Origin: Rhododendron vialii
Lineage: Eukaryota; Streptophyta; Magnoliopsida; Ericales; Ericaceae
Assembly (NCBI RefSeq): GCF_030253575.1
Contig: NC_080567.1
Coordinates: 31,818,501 to 31,882,500, forward strand
DNA length: 64,000 bases
Reading direction: 5' to 3'
In this document: piece by piece, positions 1 to 11,890 of the stretch
How the letters are laid out: each line of letters opens with the position of its first letter
How positions within the stretch are numbered: position 1 is the first letter of the stretch
Translations under genes and position numbers: made by a program
The notes under the pieces: model-generated
The model's input: the letters and a program-made list of their open reading frames with translations, nothing else
Told to the model about the DNA's origin: nothing
The model's database searches: none

Positions 1-225
1 AGTGCCGAGCGGGCATATTCTATATGATGCCCGCTCGCACTCCCAAGCCGTCCCATGTACTTTTGTACGGCTCAGATTGAAACCTTTTTCTCTCCTATCA
101 CTCCTTTCATCTTTCTCTATTTAAATCCGAACCATCTAAAATCGCACCGAACGATTTGAATGTGCTGAACGGATACTACGTGGTATCCACCGGCGCTAAA
201 AAATTTCTCCCAAAGGTCGGATATT
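1..225. repeat. MITE-like repeat cut by the window start
   Basis: Related to 6121-6366. It also contains a short hairpin, GAGCGGGCAT with ATGCCCGCTC, near positions 7-36. Confidence 0.4.
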
Positions 226-699
226 ACTGTTTCCCTTAAAGTGACCAATAAGAGAATTCAATGACTTTGATGCTCCGCCACTCGGTTTTCTTTTCGACAA
301 GGGACATTATTGAGGACCCATGTGATTGTGTCCTAGGAGGAACGACACGAAATAAATTAATTTTCCTGAAAAAATTGAGGAGTTTAATAGTAATCGTTTG
401 ATGTCGTGTAGTTGTGGGCCCTAGATAAAGTAAATCTTTTTTAAAGGTTCCTTTCATTGTGATCTTAATGAGTGTCCCACTTCCCAGGGTTTTGTTCCCC
501 TTTCTACTTCTAGATGCATTGTTTTCTGTTCACAGACGCAACATAGTACTCTTTCCGTTCCAAATTGGATGTCAATTTTTGATATCCGTTCTAATTTCAA
601 TTTTTTATATTTTTCAAAATGGATCTTAAAAATATACAATATAGATCTTCTTTTATCCATTTTGGGACAGAGCTAGGGCGTAGTATATATCATTAGTAA

Positions 700-956
700 T
701 TTGCTGGCCAAATAAACAGAACGGGCCCTTTTGAGATTTTCAAGGCCCTGAACGAGATTAGAAAATGGGGTCTCTCATGTTTTCTGTATAATATAAATTG
801 TTCGATACGAGAAACAAAATTACCCTAGGTTGCTGTTTGAAAGCATCTTTTTGTACAACTAGAACATTTGTTCGCAAAAATATTAGAAGAAGTAGGGATT
901 GAACTTGCGACCGGTTGGAGAACAGAGTACTTGCCACCATGCTACATTACCCTGTT
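700..956 (-). mobile_element. tRNA-derived SINE remnant
   Basis: The minus strand has a Pol III box A-like TAGCATGGTGGCAAG (about 930-945) and a box B-like GGTCGCAAGTTCAATCCC (895-912) at normal spacing, followed by an AT-rich body. No clear poly(A) or TSD. Confidence 0.5.
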
Positions 957-2579
957 TATAGAATGTTATACATAAATAATATTTAGTATATTCCCATATT
1001 TTGGAGCATTATAACTGGACCAAAAATTGGAAGCCCTAGGCAGTCGATTGGTGGGCCTACGCCCAAGGCCGGCCCTGCAAATAAAATAAATAATGGAAAC
1101 GTCAGCTATAAGAGTGATACTGAAAATTGAAATGCATGCAAAAAAAGCCAAAAGGAGTATACAAAAAAGTTATAGTGATTTCCACATCGACAGATCTTTA
1201 GTCAGCGGATTTGATTATGATCTTCTAGCTTTCATTGTGCACCGTTAGGTTAGGTTTGGCTTAATTTATTTATTATGAATTCTATTTATTTGAATTTTCG
1301 TTAGTTATAGGTCAATTTTTTGAATTATTCCTGTAATTTGATGATGAGAAAGACAAAACAAAAAATGTGATTTTTTTTTTCACAAAAAAATTGACTAAAT
1401 ACAAAACAAGCAATAAATAATCCTTTAATATATCTTTTACTATTCTGAATTCTCTAGAAGTTTGAACTAAAATTTATTTATTTATCTTTTTGAAGGGAAT
1501 ATTATGAAATACTTTGACAAAAAACGTAAAATCATTAATCACAGCGCAATAAACCAACTGTTTTGTTAAGGGGAGCTTTAAATTGATCATAAGTTGGTTT
1601 AATAGCATGGGGACATCACGATTGTTTCGTACGTTATGGTGTCTTGTATTTTTTATCCTTTTAATCTCTGGTTAACAAAACTTTTCTTTGCCATTCAAAT
1701 AAAAAAATCCCCCCAAGAATGGATTGGATCGAAACGATTTTCCTGTCGACGCCCTTTATGTCAGCATTAATTTCTAAGCGCATGAAATCTCCCTAGCCAA
1801 TTTTCCATTTTTCATTATTGAAGCAGAAGGTGCTGCCTTTGGTACTACTCTTGTATTGGGCGCAGATAACTTTTAATGGTTACGGTCCTTACGGACGCAC
1901 CTGTATTTCCGGTTGAAATTATGATCAGTTTGATTTTTGTCCTTCCCAATTAAACAAAGTGAACCAACTGGCCCTTTCACCTCCTCGTTTTAAGTTAGCT
2001 TTGGTCCTGATAGTGAGAATAATGGGGGTCGGTTTGAAATTAATTAACTTTATTGGATTACGTAATTCTATATATAAACAGATACATGCACTTGTTGGAT
2101 TATGTACGTTCCTTATTTAGTAAATCGCGAGGTGATCCGATCTTGGTTTTTCAGATTCCAATTTCACATAGCACATCAAAACAGGACACGAAACGAGATC
2201 AATCACAGATAGAACGCAAGAAATTTAAGGTAAGTTTTTTGGAGTAATGAGTGGAGAGAGACCGATAGAGAAATGAGAGTAATAATTAAAAATGAAAATT
2301 TATTGGAGTTGGGTTTTGAGATCCAAAACGAACATAGTTGGTTCCGTGCAATTGGGTAAATCCACAGGGGTCGGGGGCTGCGAATTGGCTATTTTTGAAC
2401 AAGTTCACAATCACTCAACCTCACATACAAACAATAATTTCTAATTGGATGTATTTTCTTATTTCTTTTTCATTTTCTTTCTGGCCTTCTCTGTATATGA
2501 TTCAAATCTTTCTTGTATCTAGAGTTGTAGCTGCTTCGATGTACCATTTTGTCCAATTTGAATAAAATCTTATTTGCTG

Positions 2580-2880
2580 ATAAATAAAATAATAATATTA
2601 CAACCAGAATTAGTTCTGATACCAGGACCATTGCAATTGCTCAAATGGAGATAAGGTACCCATCAGAGTGGGCTAGCTCTAGGAATTGGTCCTTTGTTTG
2701 GTGTTGTAGAGAGAACAACAAAGTTGCGCACTGCCTCGCTAGTAATTGTCTTAGTAGGAATTGTATTTTCTCTTCGGTTGTACTCCGCCCAATTTTCAAT
2801 TCTTACTGGATTCTGATGTAATGCGTTGGCTTTGTCTTAAATGAAATTGACTCTTCAAAAGAAAGAAAGAAGAAGGCTCT
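2580..2880 (+). pseudogene. L1 LINE 3' remnant (end of RNase H domain)
   Basis: Plus-strand translation gives CRENNKVAHCLASNCLS (about 2705-2760), then after a frame change PPNFQFLLDSDVMRWLCLK and a stop. This is the C-terminus of the plant LINE RNase H-type domain. AAATGAAATTGACTCTTC and an A-rich stretch follow, like an L1 3' end. Confidence 0.6.
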
Positions 2881-4147
2881 TCCTTTCTGAATTCTGCAAG
2901 CTGTTGCTGAACGTTTCAACCACTGAAAACTGATTTATGAACCAACCAATTTTTAATAACTCCATAGGACCATAATGGTTTTCAGATATGAGGATAGAAG
3001 ATGGGACCCAACCAATATACTACTTTTAATTTCTTTGTTTTTCCATTTGTTTGATAATTTCCGACATCTTTAATAAGGAACAAATTAAATGGGCATATCC
3101 CGTGGGAAGAAAACCAACAAAAGGAAATCTCCACGAGCCCCAAGAGCAAACTTTTTCCTTAATATCTCTTTTAATTAAGAAAAATTATTCGCTGCATAGA
3201 GGCACCACGACTTAGTGCCCCAGGGGTAGATCTCCACCACCAAACGTTGATACTCCACATCCGACTTGTGATGCATGGTAGAAGGACCTAGGGTTCCAAG
3301 TGGCGGTGATTCAGGAACGTTGAATAATTAATTTTGGATGGTAATTTTGAATGGTGATTCAGGAACGTTGGATATCTCCTATTTGGATAATTAATTCACC
3401 CAATTATCCTCACTTGTCTTAAACAAAAACAAAAAAAGGATTTCACGCATCGATTTTGGATGGTAGTTGTCCATCGGACATCAGAGTAGACGACCCATAT
3501 GCACAATCAAAGCCAATGTGTTAACTTGGTTGCATGATTAATTTGGCAGTGATATGTTGTTATAGAATTACGTACTTGTGGTAGCCCTTATAAAATACCA
3601 GAATTTAAAAAAAAAATACTTGTCGTTCCAAATAAAAATATGAACACAGCGTGGACTCTCCTTAATTGTGTATAAAATACTAGTCATTGCCTCCTTTTGC
3701 TCACACAGCACATGGCACATATTGTGATTGTCCCACAATTGGTAGATAGAATGTTGATTAATTAGACAATCGCGACCAAATGGTGGAATATGAACCTCAA
3801 CTATTTCAAAGTAGTACCATATAAACCATGTTTTTTTTCCCCTGTACCCGGGGATTTTGAAGAACAAATCTCACCGTCCACTAGCAGAGACCCCGATTAA
3901 GCCCAGGTGTTGGTTGTTAGTATTTTCCTAATTACCTAGGGGAGGAAAAAGTGAAAAATTGGGAATTCTAGAATTTTTGAACCGAGCAATGCATGCATGA
4001 ACCAAGTGGAAGGAAAATCTGGAAAGGGACCCTCGGGAGAACCTACAACGTAGTCTACACGTTCGGGATTACATATGCATTGTCAAAGCAATATTTAGTC
4101 AATGTCGACTACATAATTCTCCTGATCGACAATTAGTTACAATAATA

Positions 4148-4322
4148 CTCCTTCCGCCCCGATTTGTTTATCCAAACTCGGGTTTTCAATTTATTAATGA
4201 AACCAAATCATATCCTTTGATTTGAAAATTTACATGATCTAATCCATTGATTTTGAAATTGGACAGTTAATTTGGAACATACATAAGTAAAAAAGAGGAC
4301 AAACAAATTCGGACGAAGGGAG
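4148..4322. mobile_element. Stowaway-like MITE, 175 bp
   Basis: CTCCTTCCGCCCCGATTTGT pairs with the right end ACAAATTCGGACGAAGGGAG; TA flanks at 4146-4147 and 4323-4324. Confidence 0.75.
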
Positions 4323-5251
4323 TAATATACTCTCATTACGTGGGACAGAATTATCTGGCCGGGCAGTACTCATCTCTCTCGACATGCCTCTGTATATGTT
4401 TTACATTTTTCTCTCCACCAAAAAACAAGTTAGTTCCGGGATACCACCACGTGGTGTTTTGGACCATTTTACAACCACAAATTTTTGTGGGGTACTCCTG
4501 AACTGTTGAATAATTACTCGTTTCACTGTCTCTCTCTATATATGTATGAACCTGGGTGTGTAAAATGAATCGCACGAGGGCTACTGCTAGTTCAATATTT
4601 TTGACTCGAGGCCGGCCGGTCAAAGAGACTTGATCAGAGTATGGAGACCAATTTATATGTTGTCTCTGTGAAGGTTTTAAAATTAAAAAAATAGTTTTCT
4701 TCTTGTCATTTTCGTTTCGACCAAGGCCAGGTTGGTTGAAAACCGTGACAACGGTATAAAGATGGAGGAGAACAAATTTAAGGTTCTTAACTCAACGAGG
4801 TTGTTCCGAATGCCAATGTTAGACTAGACTAGAGAACGGTGATCTAGAAGTAGAGATGTTTTGCAATAAATACTATCCCGCCCCAAAATGTTTATCTGGT
4901 CCGCAAGACGAGAACTTTAAAATAATGCATTTTTTTCAAGAAAAACTTCAAAAAAAAATTATAAATTAAAAAAACTCATCGATATCTAATGAATTGTTGA
5001 AGTAAGATTTTCTTACAAAAAAGTGTTTACGGAGCAGAATTCCGCGAGTCCAAAGTTTTTTGGACGACTGCCACTTCCATAAACTATTTATTCACGGCTC
5101 CTCTGTTACTAATTGTCTCTCTTTTATTGTACCATCTCCATAAAAGGGATCAAGTGGCACTTCTAGAATTTTGGGTACCGATGGCAATATTGACGCCATC
5201 AATTTCTAGAGAGGAAAATATGTGGTGGACCTCGTGATGACGGCATACCTT

Positions 5252-6003
5252 AAATTCTACACGGCTCCTCCGTGTAGAATGAGATGAGCGCAAATGAATT
5301 TACAACTGACACGTCAACTTAATGCCCATTTAAAATTTATGGTGGACCTCGTGATGACAGCATACCTTAGTGGTTACTTGCTCATGCCCTCTCTTTTTTA
5401 GGATCCTATGGGGCAAAATTTTGGTTATAAAAATTGTAGAGATAAAAGTTAATTATGATCTTTTAAATAAAATGATAAAAAAATAAAAACTTTCACATCG
5501 GTTCAAACGGATTAAAAATCAAAATATTTTATTTTTTTCGCCATATCAGTCTAAAAAAATTAAGTGTTTCAATTTTCAATATGTTTAAACCGCTGCGAAG
5601 ATCTTATTTTTCTGACCATTTTATCCTAAAGAGGTCATGATTAAATTTTGTCTCTAATCTCTCATAATTCAGTATCTGCTCTACAGGGTCTTAAATGAAG
5701 AGTAGATACTTATTATGAGACGCTAGAGAAAAAAATAAATTATGATCTTTAGGATAAAAGGATTGAAAAAAACAAATTTTCACACCGATTCAAACGGATT
5801 GAAAATTGAGTACTTAATTTTTAAACTGCTGCAAATATCTTATTTTTTTAATCATTTTATCCTAAAGGATGATAATTAATTTTTATTTTTAGGGCACTCA
5901 TAATTAAGTTTTTACTCTACATAATCCTAGAAGGAGGAGAGCATGAGCAAGTAAATTCGTTTGCCACTCATCCCATTCTACACGGAGGGGCTGTGTAGAA
6001 TTT
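5252..6003. repeat. Foldback MITE with nested inverted repeats
   Basis: Outer arms at 5252-5288 and 5967-6003 (ATTCTACACGG words) and inner arms at about 5375-5412 and 5923-5953 (CTTGCTCATGCCCTCTC and its inverse). The interior also repeats a CGGATTAAAAATC-type block in both orientations. Confidence 0.6.
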
Positions 6004-6120
6004 GACCTCCTTAAAAATTGAGGGAAGATAGTGTACATCTACCGGATGGAAACCGCTACATGGTATCCATTGTTTTTGGTTTTTTTTTAATTTTTTTTTC
6101 CGCGTTGTTTTTTGCTATTT

Positions 6121-6366
6121 AATGGGAAAAATTTTTAATGCTACGTGGGTACCACGTGTTGTTTGTTCGGCGTATCTGAGCCGTCCATTGCATTTTTGGA
6201 TGGCTCGGATTTGAAAAGAGAAAAATGAGAGAAAAAATTGTTAGAGTAAGAAGAAAGAGAGGATTTCAATCCGAGTTATCCAAAAATACATTAGAAGACT
6301 CGAATGTGCCGAGCACATATCACATGAAATATACCCCCCCAGAGCCAAAAAAAATTCTCCATTTAA
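6121..6366. repeat. MITE-like repeat, second copy of the family at the window start
   Basis: It shares GAGCCGTCCAT, GGCTCGGATTTGAAA and TCGAATGTGCCGAGC words, in the same order, with positions 1-225. Its ends (GGGAAAAATTTTT and its inverse) pair. Confidence 0.45.
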
Positions 6367-6496
6367 TGGCACCGACAATACATCTTGAGATCCCACAAAC
6401 CATCCCGCGCGTGCAGGAAAGGTGTCGGAGTATTACCTAGTCTAGAACAACCACAAGCAATTCCCAGGGGGTTAAACAATAATTCTACAACCACAT

Positions 6497-6592
6497 CCTT
6501 CTCACACATTCAAATACACACCCACACATACAAGTGTGTGGGCCCCCCACACACTTGTATGTGTGGGTGTGTATTTGGGTGTGTGAGAAGGG
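6497..6592. repeat. 46-bp-arm hairpin upstream of gene 1
   Basis: Arms 6497-6542 and 6547-6592 are reverse complements with two mismatches around CCCC. The arms are CA/GT-rich (CACACCCACACATACAAG). It lies about 440 bp before the gene 1 ATG and is absent from gene 2. Confidence 0.8.
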
Positions 6593-6903
6593 GGTCCTAG
6601 AACTACTCGGGGGTTAAAAGCGTGAGTTTTACGGGTTTGCTTTCTTCCAGTCTAGTGTTAGAGACCTATTCAATACACGTCTATCTAGAAGTAATTACGC
6701 TGAGGTCAATAAAAACATTTCGTGAACGAATGGAGAAAATATGGTCATGCAATCGACAGCTTAAAATAATGTGCTCACGCTACAAAATTCTCCTGACGTG
6801 CACCTTTTAATTACATTAGGTGAAAATCCAATGGAGTAGGAGTATTTAATCTGGGAAAGTACTCATCTGCATGCCAGACTACCTCTACCTACACGGCTAC
6901 ACC

Positions 6904-6989
6904 TATATATATATATGCATGGAACGATATACACTTATCTTCACAGCATAACAACACTTGCACTCTCCTTCTCTCTAACATCCATTACC

Positions 6990-7032
<43 letters not shown>
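6904..7032 (+). promoter_or_regulatory. Core promoter and CT-rich leader of gene 1
   Basis: A TATA-type run at 6904-6916 lies about 117 bp before the ATG. The leader contains a long (CT)n tract, about 6993-7027, immediately before the start codon. Similar pyrimidine tracts precede genes 2 and 3 at the same place. Homology with gene 2 begins at the TATA region, not upstream of it. Confidence 0.6.
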
Positions 7033-9780
7033 ATGGCTACAGCAACTTCACATTTTGTCGAAAACCCAACTGAAACTCCTCTTCAAGTATCAAAGCGAGT
7101 GACCGTCCAAGCACTGGTGGAATCTCCTGGTCTCGCGTCCATCCCTTCTAACTACTCCTACTTTTCGAATCCTAATGAATCTGCTGCTTCTAACCCCGAT
7201 GAAGATACATTCCCCATCATTGATTTCTCGTTGCTCACATCTGCTGATCCTCATCAACGCTCCAAAATCATCCAAGATCTGGACAGAGCCTGCCGAGAAT
7301 GGGGTTTCTTCATGGTAACTAGCTAGTACACGTTATATATATGATGAAATGCACGTTTTCTAACTACGTATGTCATATAGCTATTCGAGAAGTACTACGG
7401 TCTCAGAATTACAACCAAGAAAATTTAAAAATAAATAAATTAGAGAAAGTCCATTTGTACATGTTCATATACAGACCGTCTGAATGCATTCGATGCACGT
7501 GCAGCTCACGGAATAATGAGACTCCCATGCATTACAACGAACGACTTTAGACGTATTTGTATCAGTATCTAAGCACATAAACTTTTGTACGTATTATGCA
7601 TAAAACTGGGTGGTTCCGCGGACAACCAATTAAACACCTAAAAAAACATCCCAAATCTCAATCTCATAGTTTCCGATCAAATTTTTATGATCCGAACCGT
7701 TCAATATGTGCAGAATGTGATTTTAAGGGTGTCCACGAGAATCTAACAAAAAAAAAGACCGAAAAAGGCTTTATTTGAGCAATTTTTATATGAACTGTTC
7801 AATAAAAAATTGTTCAGAACTGTTCAAATCAAGACCTTGATGGTCAATTTTTTTGCCGATTTCTTACGGATACCCTTAAAATCACGTTCTGATGACATTG
7901 AGAAGCTCAAATCATTAAAATTTGATCAGAAACTATGAAGTATTTTTTAAGTGTCTAATTAATTGTTCCCAGAACTGCCCGTGCATAAAAAATATATATT
8001 TTTATAACTCAAGTAACCAGGCTAGTTTATGCTCACCTCCATAATAAATTACGGCGTTTACGTTCACAACTCAAGTAAATCTAAACCATAGGTTATGTGC
8101 TTAGGTTCACTAATATCGATTGAGAATAATTGATTACGTCCCATTTGAGAATGTAGACCCTTTTCACCGGTATCAATATCAAACTTGATCGACTCATATA
8201 ACAATATTGGCTTAACACGTACATCAAATGATTTTAACGTGGTTGGTGTATATCATTAATCATATTTTATGATCCTTTTTATTTTATTCTATTTTTGCAT
8301 GTGCATTTCTGCAGCGCTTGTATGTTCATACATTTATTGATTTCAATTTTTTTTTTTCCGGGGTTAGCTGGTGAACCATGGTGTGTCAAAGAGCTTGATG
8401 AAGCAAGTACTGGAAGGGTGCAATGAATTCTTCAATCTGCCGATGGAGGAGAAGATGGAATTCGAAGGGAAAGACATTTGGAAGCCCATAAGGTTCGGCA
8501 CCGGGGTCGATGTCAAGGTCGAGAAATTCTTCTTCTGGAGGGATTTCTTGAAGTGCTATGTCCACCCTCACTTCAACTTCCCCAACAAACCCAAAGGTTT
8601 CAGGTACAAATCACATTGACATGTTACCTAAATTAATGCAAATCCATGAGCAATTTCTAAACACATCTGGTATGGTCTGCTGCCATTGATAGCAACATTT
8701 GTAGTCAGTGCACGAATATGGTCAGAATTAAGGCACATTTAATACATGTGCGTCATTGATGGTCACATTTGTATTTATGTGGACCTGTCACTATTTTGTC
8801 GGTCCTATATGTGTCGGATGATTTACAAACATATCTAAATCTGAATATGCATGTGCACATAAGTGTTGTACATGAACATTTTATTTCCTTTGTAGAAAAA
8901 ACTTAATAACTTTTTGACTCTTTCTTACCAATGCACTCAAAACAACTTTTGTCTATGTATAATTGCAATTACTGAAATACAATGTCACTTGTTTTTCATT
9001 TTCGAGCTCGGAATTGAACCAAAACATATTGGTTAAAATTCTGTGAATTTTTATTTTTATATTTTTGTAGCGAGGTTGCAGAAGAATATAGCAAAAGAAC
9101 CCGAGATGTGATTAAGGAACTCCTGAAAGGGGTATCAGAGAGCTTAGGATTCGAAGAGTCCTACATAGAGAAGGCAATGAATTTGGACTCCGGTTCGCAA
9201 TTGTTTGCCGCGAACCTCTATCCGGTTTGTCCGCAGCCAGAAACTGCAATGGGCATCCCTGCACATACCGATCATGGCCTTTTAACGCTCCTCATTGAGA
9301 ACGATATCGGAGGCCTGCAAATTCAGCACAATGGAGAGTGGTTCAATGTGCATCCACTTCCCAACTCTTTCCTGGTTAATACTGGCGATCACCTCGAGGT
9401 AAAATTCGATCTCTTTCGTATATACTTGTTCAATAGTAGCATCGATCGTTGCATCGGGCACATGCTCAATACCGTTCATCATAAGCTTCTTTGTTTTTAT
9501 GTGGCTCATATATTTGGCTTTTGTTGTGAATTAGATACTGAGCAATGGGAGGTACAAGAGTATCAAGCACAGAGCAGTCGTGAACAACAAAGCTACAAGG
9601 ATATCGATAGCCTCACCACTTGGACCGTCGCTCGACAAGGTGGTTAGCCCTGCACCGGAGCTGATAGGGGGTGAAACCGGCCGTCCGGCTGCGTACTTGC
9701 CGATGACGTATAAAGAATATATGGAGCGTCAACTTGACGGGAAACCCTGCTTGGACCATGTTCGAATCCCAGGTGCTTAG
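7033..9780 (+). CDS. 2-oxoglutarate/Fe(II)-dependent dioxygenase, gene 1 (2-ODD19-like)
   Basis: Four exons, 7033-7314, 8368-8603, 9071-9398 and 9535-9780, join through GT-AG introns (phases 0, 2, 0) into an open 363-residue protein. The N-terminal DIOX_N domain spans about residues 58-165 and the double-stranded beta-helix oxygenase domain about 215-310. The iron triad is H238, D240 (motif AHTDHG) and H294; R304-x-S306 is the 2OG-binding pair. Such enzymes oxidise small molecules in the cytosol using O2 and 2OG. The segment FFFWRDFLK followed by NKPKGF resembles plant proteins annotated 2-ODD19-like or flavanone 3-dioxygenase 3-like; the substrate cannot be read from the sequence. The start is the first ATG after a CT-rich leader and gives the full DIOX_N domain. 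A TATA run lies at 6904-6916 and AATAAA at 9821. Intron 1 carries a MITE that gene 2 lacks. It is a recent duplicate of the gene at 27671. Confidence 0.93.
7606..7981. mobile_element. Mutator-like MITE in intron 1 of gene 1
   Basis: A 376-bp insertion with inverted ends (CTGGGTGGTTCCGCGGACAA and its degenerate inverse) and a 9-bp duplication TGCATAAAA at 7597-7605 and 7982-7990. The same place in gene 2 intron 1 (near 28240) lacks it. Confidence 0.8.
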
Positions 9781-9987
9781 TTCGGATATGTTGAGCGATT
9801 GTACTGATCTCCTCTGTAGCAATAAAATCACATGTATTTTTATTTTTTAGCACGAGATAGAAGAATAAGACAGAGGAAGTAGATGGTAATTTACAGATTC
9901 TGTACCGTTTATATTATATGAAAATAAAGTGGTTGGTTTAGATTTTATTTGAGTAGCTTGGTAATTTGAATGTGGGATTGGTAGGTT

Positions 9988-10110
9988 CCGCTAACAAAAA
10001 TAAGTACTTATTTTTTAAATTAAAGATAATGTATTGTGAGAAAATGCCGTGTCTCATAAAACGGAAAATAAGTACTTAAAAAATAAGAGCCTTAGCGAAA
10101 CGGAAAAAAT
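9988..10110. repeat. Short TIR MITE downstream of gene 1
   Basis: CCGCTAACAAAAATAAGTAC pairs with GTACTTAAAAAATAAGAGCC and AGCGAAACGG. The duplicate copy is at 30234-30353, and a relative at about 62380-62495. Confidence 0.5.
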
Positions 10111-10741
10111 GTGGCTTGGACAAATAGATGACATTAACGATTTCACCTCATGAGTCATGGACATGAAAATACGTACATACATGATATATAAAAACATGTA
10201 TATCTATATATGTATCTAGGTCTTTTTCGCCTTTGGGAGAGGGAGGATAGCGTCACCAATATTTTGGTTCCCTTCCGTCAATATTTATTATTTTATTGCT
10301 TCCTTATTCCCACTTTTCTTTTCCCCATGATCCTAGTCTTTCCAAACCACATTCAATCTGTCCATATTTCTTTCTAATTCATAATCTCTCCATATTTCCT
10401 TCCTAAATCAAAAACCCACTTGACTAATGACTACCGCACTCAAACGCAATACAAATCAAATTGATTCCTTCCCATGAACCCTAAACAGACTCTCTATAAA
10501 GAAAAATAAAAGTAAATTAAAATTACAACTAGATAAACGAGATAAATACAAATGTGTGTTTTGTCAATGGAATTGCCAACCAAAGCTGGACTCGGCCTTT
10601 TGGAGTTTACAAAACTTTTATAAATATAGTGCTAAATATGGTTTGGCGTGTAACTACAAGGTCAAAATCTCTTATGTGTTGGCGCAATATTGTACGGAAT
10701 TTTGTTCCTATTTTAATTGGGATCGCTCCTAAAAAATATTA

Positions 10742-10920
10742 CTCCCTCCGTCCCATTTTCATTATCCATTATTCTGGTTGTCTCTTTTATGTCTTTTGTC
10801 TATATCTTTTAGTATGGATCTTAAAAAATATGCAATATGGATCTTATTTTATAGATTTCGATTAGTTCTATAAGACAAAATTTTAAAAATTTTAAAAAAC
10901 ATTATAAGTGATGCTTAAAA
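10742..10920. repeat. One-ended Stowaway-type fragment (copy A)
   Basis: CTCCCTCCGTCCCATTTTCA starts a family also seen at 32502 and 62560-62780, but the right TIR is missing. The same truncated form occurs in duplication copy B, so it predates the duplication. Confidence 0.5.
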
Positions 10921-11759
10921 AAATTCGAGCTACGTGTAAACTGGCCGAAACACACTGACGTAACAAGAAGGAAGAATTAGTAGACTATTTGCGCATGTAG
11001 TGGTCCAAAGGTCGGTCTTAAGTTGCCCTTGAAAATTAAGTGACAAATTTTGGATCAATAAAAACAGTACTGCTTAAAAGGGTCCTTTCATTTGAAGTTG
11101 AAAAATCACACGTAGTAGCAGCGGCTAAACTTGGGTTGACGTGTGAAATGAGACCTTTAATTTGCAAAACGAATAGACATTTTCATGCTTGCTTTTTCCC
11201 ACTTCAATTCCCAGGGTTTTTTTTATTTGTTGGGTTTTCCTTTTCTTCTAGATGTATTGTCCATCTTCGATAAAAAAGAAAAATAAAAAAAGAGAGGATG
11301 CATTGTCCCGTCCCTATACCACAGTCTCTTTGACTCTTTCTAGTTTCTGTTCCCATTCTGCTATCCCCACCGCTCGCTTTCACAACTTTCCTAATTTCGC
11401 CGTCCGTCTCGGCGATCAATGGTACAGATTATTAACAAAAAATGAGTTTAACTCTTTTCTAGAAGAGTCTTTTAAAATCCAAACTGTCCAAAACGCTTTT
11501 GAACGGTGAGATTGAGAGTGGTGTGAAGAAGTGGTGAAAATGAGCGGTAGGCATAGACTTTTCGTTGACATTATTAGCACAGCGAAAAACCTACGTAGAA
11601 TAAAAAAAGTCAAATTCAAATTTGTTTTTCCGTGACAAATTTAAAAAGTCAAATGCTTTGAGCAAAACCTACGCAGAATTAATCACAACGAAGAAAAGCA
11701 ACTTAAAAAAATTAAGTTACAACAAGTTCAAAGCTCCATTTAATAGTACAGGTCAAAAC

Positions 11760-11890
11760 CAACTGGGGGCTAACTGCTAACTCAATTGGTCAAGAAATTC
11801 TTATATCTCACTATGAGATCAAAAGTTCCCTTCGTATTTGTTGAGATTATTTTCTTCTCCTAATTAATGCGGCTAGTAGTTGGGTGGACT
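11760..11890 (+). mobile_element. Possible tRNA-derived SINE in duplication copy A
   Basis: CTAACTCAATTGGTC (box A-like) and GATCAAAAGTTCCC (box B-like) occur about 40 bp apart. The same unit is at 33545-33660 in copy B. Confidence 0.35.

Larger units (their letters stand above)
226..4147. other. Intergenic sequence, left end
   Basis: Besides the SINE and L1 remnants listed, it is AT-rich with only short ORFs. No gene recognised. Confidence 0.4.

Noticed and set aside
10554..10865. 103-codon ORF and its duplicate at 32311-32592
   Set aside because: They run through a Stowaway-type fragment and diverge by indels between copies, so they are not coding.
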